Assembly: GCA_020633315.1 (NCBI GenBank) | Contig: JACKDV010000014.1 | Span: 167,925-231,924 of the forward strand | From: Myxococcales bacterium | GTDB taxonomy: Bacteria > Myxococcota_A > Polyangia > Nannocystales > Nannocystaceae | DNA: 64,000 nucleotides | Reading direction: 5' to 3' | In this document: positions 7,518 through 16,811 of the stretch, piece after piece | Layout: every line of letters begins with the position of its first letter | How positions within the stretch are numbered: position 1 is the first letter of the stretch | Notes under the pieces: model-generated | The model's input: only the letters and a program-made list of their open reading frames with translations | What the model was told of the DNA's origin: nothing | Databases searched by the model: none | Position numbers and translations under genes: made by a program

Positions 7518-10082
7518 ATGGCCACGCCGAACCGTACCCTCACTCGCATGCCGATGGACCCTCGCTTGGTCGAGACCCTCAGCCGCAACCCCCAGCTGAT
7601 GGCCTCCACGGTGCGGCTGACCTCGACCTTCCTGCCCGGCCTGCGGATCCTCGACCAGAGCAAGCTGCCGGTGTTCTACGAGAAGAACCGGCCGGACAAG
7701 AACACCAACACCCTCAAGCCCGACGTGGGCGGCAAGCAGTGGGCGACCCTCCTCTACTGGCTGGGGAAGGCCCACTTCCGTCCCCGCTTCACCCACGACG
7801 GCTTGACCATCGACTTCGAGCCCACCACCACCGAGGAGGTCATCCCCCTCAAGGGCGTGGCGAAGGCCCGGATGAAGGGGCTGGCCGACGGAGTCGATCG
7901 CTACTTCAAGGTGTGGTGGCGCACCGAGGCCGCCCGGGCCAAGCTCACCATCAACTACGACTTCGGCAACGACAACGAGCGCGAGCTGGTGCGCTCCGCG
8001 ATTCAGCAGCAGGGGCTCAGGATCGAGCTCACCTGGACCCACGACGCGCGCTACCAGCCCCAGCAGGACATGGTGCTCACGGAGCCCACCGCCACCATCA
8101 ACCCCGCGTTGCTGAGGACGATGACCATGGCCGCGAGGCCGCGGATGGTGGTCGAGCGACCCGAGGTCGTCATGCGGATCCCCAACGCCACCATCGATCA
8201 CGACCGTCCTCCGCGTCGCCCTCCCCCGCGTACGACGACCCCGCCACCCAAGCCGCCCGAGAGCTACTCCTTCGATCAGAGCTGGCTCAACGCCCTGGCC
8301 CGCAGCAACCCGATGGACCCGATCTGGCAGGACGGGCCATCGCCCTGGAAGGCGTTCTCCCTCCCCTCGGGGCGCAAGATGTACTACCGCGCCACCGGGC
8401 GCTCGGCGGAGTTCGAGTTCCTCCCCACCGAGTTCCGGCTGGGCTTCGACGCGACCAAGGGCCTGCCCGCGCTGGTCCCCTACGTCTACAACCCCAAGGA
8501 CGCGGAGGGCAAGGTGCGGGAGAGCGAGCGGCGCGTGGAGCTGCGAATGATGGCCAGCCCCCACGTGGAGGTCGAGGATCGCGAGGCCCTGCGCGTCGGC
8601 ATCCAGAAGCGCGAGTCGGTCGACCTCGCCGTGCTCGTGCCCCCGGTGGTACAGGGCCGCTTCGAGATCAGCCTCGACCTGCAGGGGGCGGAGAACCGCA
8701 GCCCCCAGGAGAGCGTGGAGCTCGCGGGGGTGTTCTGGCTGGAGTTCGACTTCGGGGTGGAGAGCTGGCTGCCCAACCTCGTGCAGCTCGATTCCCCGGG
8801 CGGCGGCGTGGTCGGGCGCGTCGTGCTCGACATCCTGCCACAGACCGAGGGCGCCGACGTGAGCGTGCCGGTGGTGCTGCGCCTGACCGACCTGCACGCC
8901 GACGTGGTGGAGGTGGAGCAGAAGGCCCCCGACCCCGACGGCATCCCGCGGCGCTTCGTGCTGCGCAACCGCCTGCAGCGGCCGGTCACGATGTCGCCCC
9001 CCACGATCTATGTGGCCGATCAGGCCGGCGAGGCCTCGCCGCCCACCAACGTGCGACCGGGTCGCCCCAAGGACTCGTTCTCGACCACGCTCGCCCCGGG
9101 CGAGGTGCGGGAGGTGGTGGTCACCCCGACCCAGGGGTCCGCCGAGTGGAATGCCTTGTACATCGATCTGGCCCAGATCACCGTGGACCCGCCCGAGGAG
9201 GGCTGGGACGACGAGATCAGCTTCAGCTCCGAGGGGCAGGCCGCGTACCCCGTGAAGGTGCGCGCGATGAACCTGCGAGATGACGTCGTGACCGTCCCCC
9301 AGTACGACTCCACCCAGGTCACCATGCAGCCGCTGCTCGGAGGCACGGTCGAGCCCCCCGACGGAAGACTCGAGAAGGGGGCACGGGAGTGGACCACGCG
9401 AATGTGGCTCGGGCTCGCCCAGCTCGCCGCCCTCGAGAAGGACCCGACCAACACCAAGCTCTACGCGCTCGAGTTCCGGAGCGACTACACCGATTGCGAG
9501 GGACTGCCCCAGCGGGTGATCAAGGGGGACTCCACCCCCGGCGTGCGCGTGCTGACCACCGAGCGCCGGGACTCCAAGTACGAGCTGCTCGACGAGGACG
9601 AGCGGCTGCTGGAGAGCGACCTCGATCGGGCGACCACGCAGGCCCGGATCGACGCCCGGCGATCCGCCGGCCAGACCTGGAAGCTCCGCGTGATCGAGCC
9701 GGAGGGCACGGGCACCACGGGTGACGGCACGGGCACCACGGGTGACGGCACCAGCACCACGGAGACCGGCACCAGCACCTCCACCGAGACCACCGAGCCC
9801 CCGGCCCAGGGCCCGAAGATCATCGTCAACCCCGTCGCGCTCGACTTCATGGCGGTCCCCAAGGTGTTCGTCACCCTCAAGGTCGGCGAGGGCGACCAGA
9901 CCCTGTCGCACACCCTGGTGTTCGAGGCCTCCTCCGCCGAGAACAAGTCGTGGTCTCCCGTGCGCGAGGCCGGCACCCCCGTGCGCTACACCATCGTGTA
10001 CCTGCTCGCCGACGGCACCACCCGCACCGTGTCGGGCACGGAGAGCTCCGACCTGGTGATGGTGCTCCCACCGGAGAGCTGA
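7518..10082 (+). CDS. Long beta-modular protein with Pro-rich and Gly/Thr linkers (family member 5)
   Basis: The protein has 854 residues, an ATG start nine bases after member 4, and matches member 4 along its length: an N-terminal domain with L-P-V-F-Y-E-K-N-R-P and R-P-R-F-T-H-D-G-L-T-I-D-F-E-P; a Pro/Arg-rich hinge near 235-250; a second domain with W-Q-D-G-P-S-P-W-K-A-F-S, K-M-Y-Y-R-A-T-G and R-L-G-F-D-A-T-K-G-L-P; then a long beta-rich segment (T-I-Y-V-A-D-Q-A-G). A Gly/Thr linker from about residue 730 leads to a terminal module with V-A-L-D-F-M-A-V-P-K-V-F-V-T-L. It is the last gene of the + strand run and converges on member 6. No signal sequence was seen. The function is unknown. Confidence 0.93.
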   Translation: MATPNRTLTRMPMDPRLVETLSRNPQLMASTVRLTSTFLPGLRILDQSKLPVFYEKNRPDKNTNTLKPDVGGKQWATLLYWLGKAHFRPRFTHDGLTIDFEPTTTEEVIPLKGVAKARMKGLADGVDRYFKVWWRTEAARAKLTINYDFGNDNERELVRSAIQQQGLRIELTWTHDARYQPQQDMVLTEPTATINPALLRTMTMAARPRMVVERPEVVMRIPNATIDHDRPPRRPPPRTTTPPPKPPESYSFDQSWLNALARSNPMDPIWQDGPSPWKAFSLPSGRKMYYRATGRSAEFEFLPTEFRLGFDATKGLPALVPYVYNPKDAEGKVRESERRVELRMMASPHVEVEDREALRVGIQKRESVDLAVLVPPVVQGRFEISLDLQGAENRSPQESVELAGVFWLEFDFGVESWLPNLVQLDSPGGGVVGRVVLDILPQTEGADVSVPVVLRLTDLHADVVEVEQKAPDPDGIPRRFVLRNRLQRPVTMSPPTIYVADQAGEASPPTNVRPGRPKDSFSTTLAPGEVREVVVTPTQGSAEWNALYIDLAQITVDPPEEGWDDEISFSSEGQAAYPVKVRAMNLRDDVVTVPQYDSTQVTMQPLLGGTVEPPDGRLEKGAREWTTRMWLGLAQLAALEKDPTNTKLYALEFRSDYTDCEGLPQRVIKGDSTPGVRVLTTERRDSKYELLDEDERLLESDLDRATTQARIDARRSAGQTWKLRVIEPEGTGTTGDGTGTTGDGTSTTETGTSTSTETTEPPAQGPKIIVNPVALDFMAVPKVFVTLKVGEGDQTLSHTLVFEASSAENKSWSPVREAGTPVRYTIVYLLADGTTRTVSGTESSDLVMVLPPES
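9705..9746 (+). repeat. 21-bp tandem repeat encoding G-T-G-T-T-G-D
   Basis: Two exact 21-bp units are followed by degenerate Thr/Ser/Glu codons to about 9800. They lie in frame in family member 5 and encode a flexible Gly/Thr/Ser linker before its last beta module, at a different place from the Pro-rich hinge of member 4. Confidence 0.9.
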
Positions 10083-10090
10083 GCCCCGGT

Positions 10091-10115
10091 CCGGCCCCCG
10101 CTCCCAGGGGGCCGG
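10091..10115. terminator. Hairpin terminator between converging gene runs
   Basis: A perfect 9-bp stem CCGGCCCCC/GGGGGCCGG (10091-10099 and 10107-10115) has a 7-base loop and lies between the stops of members 5 (+) and 6 (-). There is no clear T-run on either side, so efficiency is uncertain, but position and symmetry fit a shared terminator. Confidence 0.65.
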
Positions 10116-10122
10116 GCCTCGT

Positions 10123-12288
10123 CTACGAGCTGGTCACCACCAGCAGCGGGCTGGTCGAGTCCCCCCGCCGCAGCTCGTGCTCGCCGTCGATGCCGATGGT
10201 GGTCACCGCGTAGGAGTAGGCGAGCCCGTCGTCGGTCAGCGGCAGCGCCACCGTGGCCTGCGGCGGATCGGTGGGGGTGAAGAGCAGCGCGAAGGGCTCG
10301 TCCTCCACCCACAGGTCCACCCGCATCGCGAGCGCGTCACCCATCGAGCCGATGCGAGCGATGCGGATCTCCTTGGTGCGCCGCGGCTGCGGGCCGAGCA
10401 CCACCACCGGGCGATCGACCTCCTCCCAGCCGTCGGGCTGCTCCACCGTGCCGTCCGCGCGCTGGATGAGGGGGCTGATCTCGAAGGAGCGCCGCTCTGG
10501 GTCGAGCAGGGGAATCCGCACCATCACCGGATCGGGCGGAGAGCTGCGATCGAAGCGGACCGTCCGCTCGAACACGTGATCACCGTCGCGATAGCGCAGC
10601 GACAGCTCGGCCCACAGCACCTGCTGCCAGTCGAGGTTGGGCAGCACCCGCACCTCCAGCACGTCGTGGAAGGGACCGAGCGCCACCAGGTGGTCCCCCT
10701 CGAGCTCCTTCCACTCGCCCTGCTGCGGGACGCCGTCGCCGTCGAGCCAGTCCACCCGCGCCTCCATGGGGATCGGACCCTCCCCCGCCGGCTGTCGCAC
10801 CCGCCACACCGCGTCCTTGGTGGCCTCGTCGAGCACGATCTGGTCGCTCAGCTCGGTGTCGGGCACCCGCAGCGACACCAGGAAGCCGGAGACCGAGCCC
10901 TCCACCAGCGGGCCCGCGGCAAGCTTCACCGCCCGCGAGCGGAAGTGGTCCTGGGGCTGCACCACGAGCTGGCGGCTGTTGCTCTGAAACGGCCCCACCG
11001 ACAGCGAGCCGGGCCCGCGGCCGTGGGCGTCGTCGAAGCTGAGATCGAGCGACCACGAGTAGCGATCGTCGAGGGGCCCGTCCATCGCGTCGGAGAACAC
11101 CTGGGGCTGCTGCTCGCCCGCGGTGAAGGCATAGGAGCTGCGGTCCTCGCCGTGGGCGAGGTGCACGACCACGCCGCTGAGGTCGGGGTGCGAGCCGAAG
11201 TCGATCGCGGGGCGCACGGTGACCCGCAGGTGATCGAAGAAGTCGTCGTCGGCGTCGATCTCCCGGATGCGGGGGATCTCGTCCTCCTCCCACTGATTGG
11301 CCAGCATGCCCACGCAGGTGTGCACCAGCGCCACCGCGGAGCGGCCGTCCCACTGCATCTGGAAGGTGCGCAGCTCGTCGGAGCGCTGGTACTTGAGCTT
11401 GCCCACGAACATCGCCGACGAGGCAGTGGGCTCCTCGTTGCCGAAGATCGAGCCCAGCACGTTGGCCAGCGCGCCGCCCTTGCCCCCCTCGGTCGGCGAG
11501 GGCGGCATGCCGGGGCGGAAGAAGTCCTGCGACACCCGCAGGCGCACCAGCTCCTCCACCAGGCGACGCTGCCAGCGCTGGTCCTCGTCGGAGCTGAACT
11601 CCGTGATGTCGATGTCGATGAAGCCGTGCTCGCGCAGCCACGCCAGCTCGGCGTCGAGCTCGACCCGCACGCACTCGTACTCGAAGCCGATCGACGCGGC
11701 GAAGCGGTCGTAGATCCGCTCGTAGTCCATCTTAACGATGGCGTGCAGGGCCGGCAGCAGGCCGTCGAAGTGGAACACGAAGCTCACCCCCGCCGGCACG
11801 TCACCCCCCTCGGCCGCCCGCTGCATCAGCGTGGCGCCCTCGGCCGAGAGATCGAGGGCGAAGGTGGCCCGGTGGGGTGAGGCGGGCGACACGGGGACCT
11901 CGGTGCGCGCCACCTCGAGCAGCTTGCCGTCTTGGGGCTGGGCCACCAGCAGCTGGGCCACGCCCGACTCGAACAGCGCCGGGGCCACGCGACACCCCGG
12001 GCGCCCCGACAGCCGCGTGAGCTCGCTGCGGACCGCCTCGAGCTCCGACTCGCTCACCACCGCATCCACGGTGAGGAAGCAGATCCCCGCCCCCACCGCG
12101 TGGGTGGGATCGAGCTCGGGGTTGTCGGTGAGGTCGCGCCGATACTTGTAGAGCAGGAACTCCGGCCCCTGCTCACCGCGAGCCAGCCGGGCCCGCAGCG
12201 GCAGCACGAGGAACAGGTCGGGGTCGGCGTGGTCGCGCAGCACGGTGTGCCCGCGCACCGAGTAGAAGGGCGGCTCCAGGGTGATCAC
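10123..12288 (-). CDS. Large beta-modular protein of unknown function (family member 6)
   Basis: The protein has 721 residues. Its start (MITLEPPFYSV) matches the starts of members 8 and 12. The N-terminal block is R-D-H-A-D-P-D-L-F-L-V-L-P, then F-L-L-Y-K-Y-R-R. The second block has G-D-V-P-A-G-V-S-F-V-F-H-F-D-G, then D-Y-E-R-I-Y-D-R-F, then alternating-residue strands (F-I-D-I-D-I-T-E-F). Near 350 is D-D-D-F-F-D-H-L-R-V-T-V. The last about 280 residues form three beta modules; the final one has L-A-Y-S-Y-A-V-T-T-I-G-I-D-G and ends L-L-V-V-T-S-S. It is last in the four-gene - strand run of members 9-8-7-6, 22 bases after member 7. The function is unknown. Confidence 0.93.
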   Translation of the reverse strand: MITLEPPFYSVRGHTVLRDHADPDLFLVLPLRARLARGEQGPEFLLYKYRRDLTDNPELDPTHAVGAGICFLTVDAVVSESELEAVRSELTRLSGRPGCRVAPALFESGVAQLLVAQPQDGKLLEVARTEVPVSPASPHRATFALDLSAEGATLMQRAAEGGDVPAGVSFVFHFDGLLPALHAIVKMDYERIYDRFAASIGFEYECVRVELDAELAWLREHGFIDIDITEFSSDEDQRWQRRLVEELVRLRVSQDFFRPGMPPSPTEGGKGGALANVLGSIFGNEEPTASSAMFVGKLKYQRSDELRTFQMQWDGRSAVALVHTCVGMLANQWEEDEIPRIREIDADDDFFDHLRVTVRPAIDFGSHPDLSGVVVHLAHGEDRSSYAFTAGEQQPQVFSDAMDGPLDDRYSWSLDLSFDDAHGRGPGSLSVGPFQSNSRQLVVQPQDHFRSRAVKLAAGPLVEGSVSGFLVSLRVPDTELSDQIVLDEATKDAVWRVRQPAGEGPIPMEARVDWLDGDGVPQQGEWKELEGDHLVALGPFHDVLEVRVLPNLDWQQVLWAELSLRYRDGDHVFERTVRFDRSSPPDPVMVRIPLLDPERRSFEISPLIQRADGTVEQPDGWEEVDRPVVVLGPQPRRTKEIRIARIGSMGDALAMRVDLWVEDEPFALLFTPTDPPQATVALPLTDDGLAYSYAVTTIGIDGEHELRRGDSTSPLLVVTSS

Positions 12289-12310
12289 GGCGGGGACCTC
12301 GGGTCTCGGT

Positions 12311-14494
12311 TCAGGTGAGCGGGTGCACGGCGATGAGGCCGGTGGAGCGCACGGGGTCGAGGACCGTGCTGGTCCCGTCCATGGCGATGAGGGTGAGCTG
12401 GTAGGACCACTCCTTGGCCTCGGGGTCGCGCTGGGGGAAGCGCCAGGTGACGGGCTCGGTGGTGCTCCGCAGCAGGCGCTCGTCCTCCACCTCGAGCTCG
12501 GCGTCCGGGTCGGCGTAGTGGAAGCGGACCTTGATGCCGAGCAGCCCTGCCTGCGCGAGGGTCTTGCCCAGGATCATCAGCCGCACCTCGCGGAGCTGCG
12601 CGATGCCGCCGCCCACGATCAGGCGGTTGCCGGAGCCGGGCAGCCACTCGCCCTCCTCGATCTCGTTGAGCACGGAGTGCGAGGTGACGCGGTAGGACCA
12701 CTTGCGCTCCTGCCTATCGTCGAGGGGCACCGACCAGGTCGCGAAGGGGTGGTCGCGGTCGAGCACCAGGGTGTCTACCCGCTCGGGGCTCGCCTCGGGG
12801 CGCAGCTCCACGATGAGCCGCGCGATCTGGGCCCCGAAGTCCACCGAGGCCAGCACCTGCACGTCGAGCACCTCGGGGTACGGATGGCCGATGACCATCG
12901 TGCCCGGCTCTGCCGCCGCCCAGTCGCGCACGATCTCCTGGCCCGCGTCGTCCACGTAGCGCACTCGCGCCCGGATGGTGACCACCTCGTCCACCGCCAC
13001 CCGGACCCCGGCCCGGGCCTCTCGCCGCTGGGCGCTCAGCTCGTGGGTCTGGCTCACCGAGCGACCGTCGGCGGTGTCGAACACCAGGTCGACGATCACG
13101 CTGGGGAAGTCGTCGAAGGGCACGCCCATCGCGGCCAGCCGCAGCTCCACCCGCCGGAACAGCGCGCGGGGATCGAGGCGGAGCACCCGCTCCTCGGTGG
13201 GCTGGGCCGGCTGCTCGAGCGCCATGGCCGGCCCCAGATCCGACGCGGGCAGGTGCGCGGTGTAGCCCACGCTCACCGCGGGACCGCGCTCGGCGTCGAA
13301 CCAGAACACCACCTGCTGGCGAGGCTCCGAGGCGGTGAGCAGCAGCCGCTCCTCGCGATCGCCGTAGCTCATCACCACCTCGAGCGACTCCACCTCTTCC
13401 TTGGCCAGATCCACCGCGATGCCCACGTCGAAGCGCATCTCGGGGTTGGGCCCCGGCTCGACCTCGGTCACCAGCTCGTCGACGTCGATCGAGTGCTCCT
13501 CGTCGTCCCACAGGCGGTTGAGCAGCCCCTGCGGGGCCAGGGTGAGGTACTCGGCCTGCGCACTGCGCAGCTCCCAGGTCAGCGTCTTGAGCTCGCTGCG
13601 ATCCACCGAGCGCAGGCTGTAGGTGACCGCGAACAGCCCCACCACGTCGCCGATGGCCCGCGAGACCGCGTCGAGGTTGCCCTCGGTGTCCACCCCGGTG
13701 GGAGCCTGGCCGAGGGTGGGGCGGAAGAAGGTCTCGAGCACGTGGTCGAGCACCTGCTTGATCGCCGCCTCGTGGGCCGCGGCGTGCTGGTCGTCGGGCA
13801 CGAGGTGGTCCACCTCGACCACCACCAGCTCGCGGCGGACCAGGTCCTCGAGCATCGCCCCGATGTCGACGGCCAGCAGCAGCTTGCCGCCGTGCAGGCG
13901 GTTCTCGTAGTACTCGTACACGTCGCGCCAGCGCGCGGTCACGCGGGCCCGCAGCGCGGGGCGGATGCCCATGGTGCGCAGCTCGTAGACCACGCCCACC
14001 GGCACGTCGCCGCCCCGCAGCGAGGTCTCGGCCACGGTCGTGCCCTCGGTCGAGAGCACGGCCATGAAGGTCGCCGTCTGCTGGCCGTAGAGCGAGGGCG
14101 CCACCACCCCGAGGATGCGCTCGGTGAGGATCGACTCGCCCTCCTGGTCGTCCTGGCGATCCATCACCACCAGGCGGCACTTGCCCTCGTCGGCGGCCAC
14201 CGGCACCAGGGTGGGCAGCTCGTCGAGATCGAAGCGGGTCAGCAGCTTGGAGCGCAGCGAGGACAGCCGCTCGTCGTCCACGTGGAGGTCCACCGAGAAC
14301 GACAGGAGCCCGCCCCCGAGCACCTGGTGCAGCTCGGGGTCGAGGCGGTACTTCACCAGCCGCAGCTCGGGCTGGTCCTCGCGCCACACCAGCGACGGTC
14401 GCTCCGCGAGGTAGTGGAACACGCTCGGATCGGCGTGATCCGGGAACAGGGTGACACCGAGGGCGCTGAAGGCCGGGCGGCCGAGGTCGATCAT
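12311..14494 (-). CDS. Large beta-modular protein of unknown function (family member 7)
   Basis: The protein has 727 residues from the ATG at 14494; the frame is open further upstream, but only this start gives the family N-terminus (MIDLGRPAFSALGVTLFPD). It shows P-D-H-A-D-P-S-V-F-H-Y-L-A-E-R-P and L-V-K-Y-R-L. The second block has T-F-M-A-V-L-S-T-E-G-T-T, then G-D-V-P-V-G-V-V-Y-E-L, R-P-A-L and W-R-D-V-Y-E-Y-Y-E-N. The tail is made of repeated beta modules, the last with K-E-W-S-Y-Q-L-T-L-I-A-M-D-G. It starts 16 bases after member 8. No membrane or export signal was seen. The function is unknown. Confidence 0.93.
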   Translation of the reverse strand: MIDLGRPAFSALGVTLFPDHADPSVFHYLAERPSLVWREDQPELRLVKYRLDPELHQVLGGGLLSFSVDLHVDDERLSSLRSKLLTRFDLDELPTLVPVAADEGKCRLVVMDRQDDQEGESILTERILGVVAPSLYGQQTATFMAVLSTEGTTVAETSLRGGDVPVGVVYELRTMGIRPALRARVTARWRDVYEYYENRLHGGKLLLAVDIGAMLEDLVRRELVVVEVDHLVPDDQHAAAHEAAIKQVLDHVLETFFRPTLGQAPTGVDTEGNLDAVSRAIGDVVGLFAVTYSLRSVDRSELKTLTWELRSAQAEYLTLAPQGLLNRLWDDEEHSIDVDELVTEVEPGPNPEMRFDVGIAVDLAKEEVESLEVVMSYGDREERLLLTASEPRQQVVFWFDAERGPAVSVGYTAHLPASDLGPAMALEQPAQPTEERVLRLDPRALFRRVELRLAAMGVPFDDFPSVIVDLVFDTADGRSVSQTHELSAQRREARAGVRVAVDEVVTIRARVRYVDDAGQEIVRDWAAAEPGTMVIGHPYPEVLDVQVLASVDFGAQIARLIVELRPEASPERVDTLVLDRDHPFATWSVPLDDRQERKWSYRVTSHSVLNEIEEGEWLPGSGNRLIVGGGIAQLREVRLMILGKTLAQAGLLGIKVRFHYADPDAELEVEDERLLRSTTEPVTWRFPQRDPEAKEWSYQLTLIAMDGTSTVLDPVRSTGLIAVHPLT

Positions 14495-14510
14495 CGGATC
14501 CTCCGGGGGC

Positions 14511-16805
14511 TCATAGCTCGTCTCGTACGGTGGCGGCGGGGATCGGGAGCATGGAGCGATCCCAGCGGGTCCAGCTGCCCTCCTCCATCTCACCGGTGTC
14601 GAGGATCGCGGTGAGCTTGTACTCGAAGGAGGCGGGCTGGTCCTCGCGCACCACCAGGGAGTGGGAGATCCGCGAGGCGGCCCCCGGCTCGAACAGGTGG
14701 CTGAAGGTCTCCTGCACCATGCCGTCGGGCGGCTCGGCGCGGATGTCGATCTGCAGGCCGATCATCCCCGCGCTGTCGAGCTTGCCGAGCACCACCACCG
14801 TCAGGTCGAAGCGCATGCCGGCGGGCAGCACCGGGATCACGCTCTGGGTGGTGCGCACCAGCGGGCGGTTGAGCGCCTCGCCCCCGGCGGCCGGCACCAG
14901 GCTGATCGAGTAGCCGTACTCGCGGCGCTCGGGATCGATGAGCGGGATCTCCACGGTGCGGCTGCGGTAGTCCGGGCCCACCAGCTCCACCGCCTTGCGC
15001 ACCACCAGGTCGTGCTCGGGGTCGTCGTACTCGAGCATCACCAGCACGCGCTGCACCTGGGTGGGATCCACCTGCGGCACGATGGTGACCTCGATGCGGT
15101 GCGGGAAGGGGTCGCCCACGTAGAGGTGGCGGTCCTCGTGGGTCGCGGGCTCGCCCTGCACCACGTTGCCGTTGCCCAGGTGCCAGCGACACTGCACGGT
15201 GTAGACGCGGGGCGCCCCGTCGGGCAGGCGCACCAGCCAGCGCTGGCGCTCGCTGTCCTTGCGCAGCACCAGGGTCCGCACGTCCTTGAAGTCGGCCGGC
15301 TCGTGCTCGTAGCTCAGGGTCGTCTCGATCTGCTCGACCAGCTCCCAGTCGACCACCCCGGGCTCCACCCACACCGAGAGCATCTCCACGTCGGAGGCCG
15401 GGTGCACCACCTGCACGCGGCTGGTGGAGCCGCGCCACTCGGTGGTGACGTGGTTGGTGAGCGCCGCGATCGAGTCCGAGCCCCCGAAGAAGTACTCGAG
15501 CTGGTAGCGGTAGGCGAAGTCGTCGCCGTCCCGGAACGCCTGGAACGACTTGGGCGCCGCGTCGGCGGCGGAGAACGACGCGGTCCAGGCCTCGCGGGGG
15601 TCTCGCTCGCTGCCGCCGTAGTGGATGTGCAGCAGCGCGGTCTGGAGATCGAGGCCGGCGAAGTCGGCGGCGGTCTGCGCCTGCACGGTCATCGTCTTGA
15701 AGAACTGATCGTCGAGATCGATCTCCTTGATGTGCTTGTCCTTCTCGGTGTCGGTGAGCAGCGCCGAGAAGAAGCCGTTGGGGGTGTGCTTGCGCTTCTC
15801 GGGCGCGGCCACGTCGTAGTCGAAGGTGACCGTCTTGAGCTCCTCCTCGCGCTTGTAGGCGAGCTCGAGCCCGATCTCCACCGTGCTCTCGCTGGTCTGC
15901 CCCTCGTTCATCTGCTGGCTGGAGGCCACCAGGTCCCGCATGGCCCCCATGGCGTCGGTGAGGCTGGGCTGGGTCTTCTGCTGGCTCATGGCCGGCTTGA
16001 ACAGCTCCTGCAGCAGGGTCTCCTTGAGCAGCGCCATCGCCTGCCGCTCCATCTCGTCGACGCTCGAGCCCTCCTGCAGGCGCAGGATCTTCACGTCGAC
16101 GGCCCCGTTCTCCTTGAGCCACGACAGGGTCGCGCTGATGTCCACGCCGATGCCCGCGCTGTCGGTGCCGATGTCGACGTTGAGCCCCGCCGAGAGCTTC
16201 TCGTACACCCGCTTGAGATCGGCGGTGACCTTCACCGCCAGCGCCGGCCGCAGCCCGCTGAACTCGAGCTCGTACATCACCCCGATGGGCGACAGCTCCT
16301 CCTGGTAGGCCGCCTCGAGCAGGGTGGCGGCCTCGCCCGACAGCGACAGCGAGAAGATCGCCCGCTGGTCCTGCAGCAGCGAGGGGGTGGCGGTGCCCAG
16401 CACCTTGTTCACGAAGCGGCTCTCCCCGCCGCCGTCGGAGTCGAGGGCCAGCACCTTCACCGTGCCCGCGGTGTAGAGCACGGGCACCAGGCTCACCGGT
16501 CCCGAGCCGGGCGGCTGCCGGGCCTCGAGCTCGCGCTTGATCTCGGCCTTGGTGTCGTCGGAGAGGCCGCAGTCCACCCCGAACATCAGGAAGCCTCCGC
16601 CGAGCTGCTCGCGCTCGCGGGCGCTCATCGAGGTGGAGCTGTCGAGCGCGTGCCGATACTTGAGCAGCAGCAGGTTGGGCGTGCCGTCCTCGTCCCGCGT
16701 GAGCCGGGGCGGGCCCGCGAGGTAGTAGAAGAGCGTGGGCACGGCGTGGTCGCGGAAGACCACGACGTTCTCGAATTCGTAGAAGGGAGTCTCGAAGGTC
16801 AGCAT
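14511..16805 (-). CDS. Large beta-modular protein of unknown function (family member 8)
   Basis: The protein has 764 residues and is a clear reference member of the family. Residues 1-55 read MLTFETPFYEFENVVVF, then R-D-H-A-V-P-T-L-F-Y-Y-L-A-G-P-P-R-L and L-L-L-L-K-Y-R. G-G-G-F-L-M-F-G-V-D follows. Around 170-225 are L-S-G-E-A-A-T-L-L, L-S-P-I-G-V-M-Y-E-L-E-F-S-G-L-R-P-A-L and V-T-A-D-L-K-R-V-Y-E-K-L-S. A helical Gln/Met-rich segment lies near 270-310. K-E-I-D-L-D-D-Q-F-F-K-T-M-T-V is near 375. Three beta modules close the protein (for example D-P-E-R-R-E-Y-G-Y-S-I-S-L). It starts 6 bases after member 9, so co-transcription is very likely. The function is unknown. Confidence 0.94.
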   Translation of the reverse strand: MLTFETPFYEFENVVVFRDHAVPTLFYYLAGPPRLTRDEDGTPNLLLLKYRHALDSSTSMSAREREQLGGGFLMFGVDCGLSDDTKAEIKRELEARQPPGSGPVSLVPVLYTAGTVKVLALDSDGGGESRFVNKVLGTATPSLLQDQRAIFSLSLSGEAATLLEAAYQEELSPIGVMYELEFSGLRPALAVKVTADLKRVYEKLSAGLNVDIGTDSAGIGVDISATLSWLKENGAVDVKILRLQEGSSVDEMERQAMALLKETLLQELFKPAMSQQKTQPSLTDAMGAMRDLVASSQQMNEGQTSESTVEIGLELAYKREEELKTVTFDYDVAAPEKRKHTPNGFFSALLTDTEKDKHIKEIDLDDQFFKTMTVQAQTAADFAGLDLQTALLHIHYGGSERDPREAWTASFSAADAAPKSFQAFRDGDDFAYRYQLEYFFGGSDSIAALTNHVTTEWRGSTSRVQVVHPASDVEMLSVWVEPGVVDWELVEQIETTLSYEHEPADFKDVRTLVLRKDSERQRWLVRLPDGAPRVYTVQCRWHLGNGNVVQGEPATHEDRHLYVGDPFPHRIEVTIVPQVDPTQVQRVLVMLEYDDPEHDLVVRKAVELVGPDYRSRTVEIPLIDPERREYGYSISLVPAAGGEALNRPLVRTTQSVIPVLPAGMRFDLTVVVLGKLDSAGMIGLQIDIRAEPPDGMVQETFSHLFEPGAASRISHSLVVREDQPASFEYKLTAILDTGEMEEGSWTRWDRSMLPIPAATVRDEL

Positions 16806-16811
16806 GGGGCC

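Noticed and set aside
6360..9911. Long - strand open frame (1183 codons) opposite members 4 and 5
   Set aside because: High-GC shadow: His/Gly/Leu-rich, no motifs, while the + strand frame carries conserved family blocks.
12281..14614. + strand open frame of 777 codons
   Set aside because: Shadow of member 7; the - strand frame has the family motifs.
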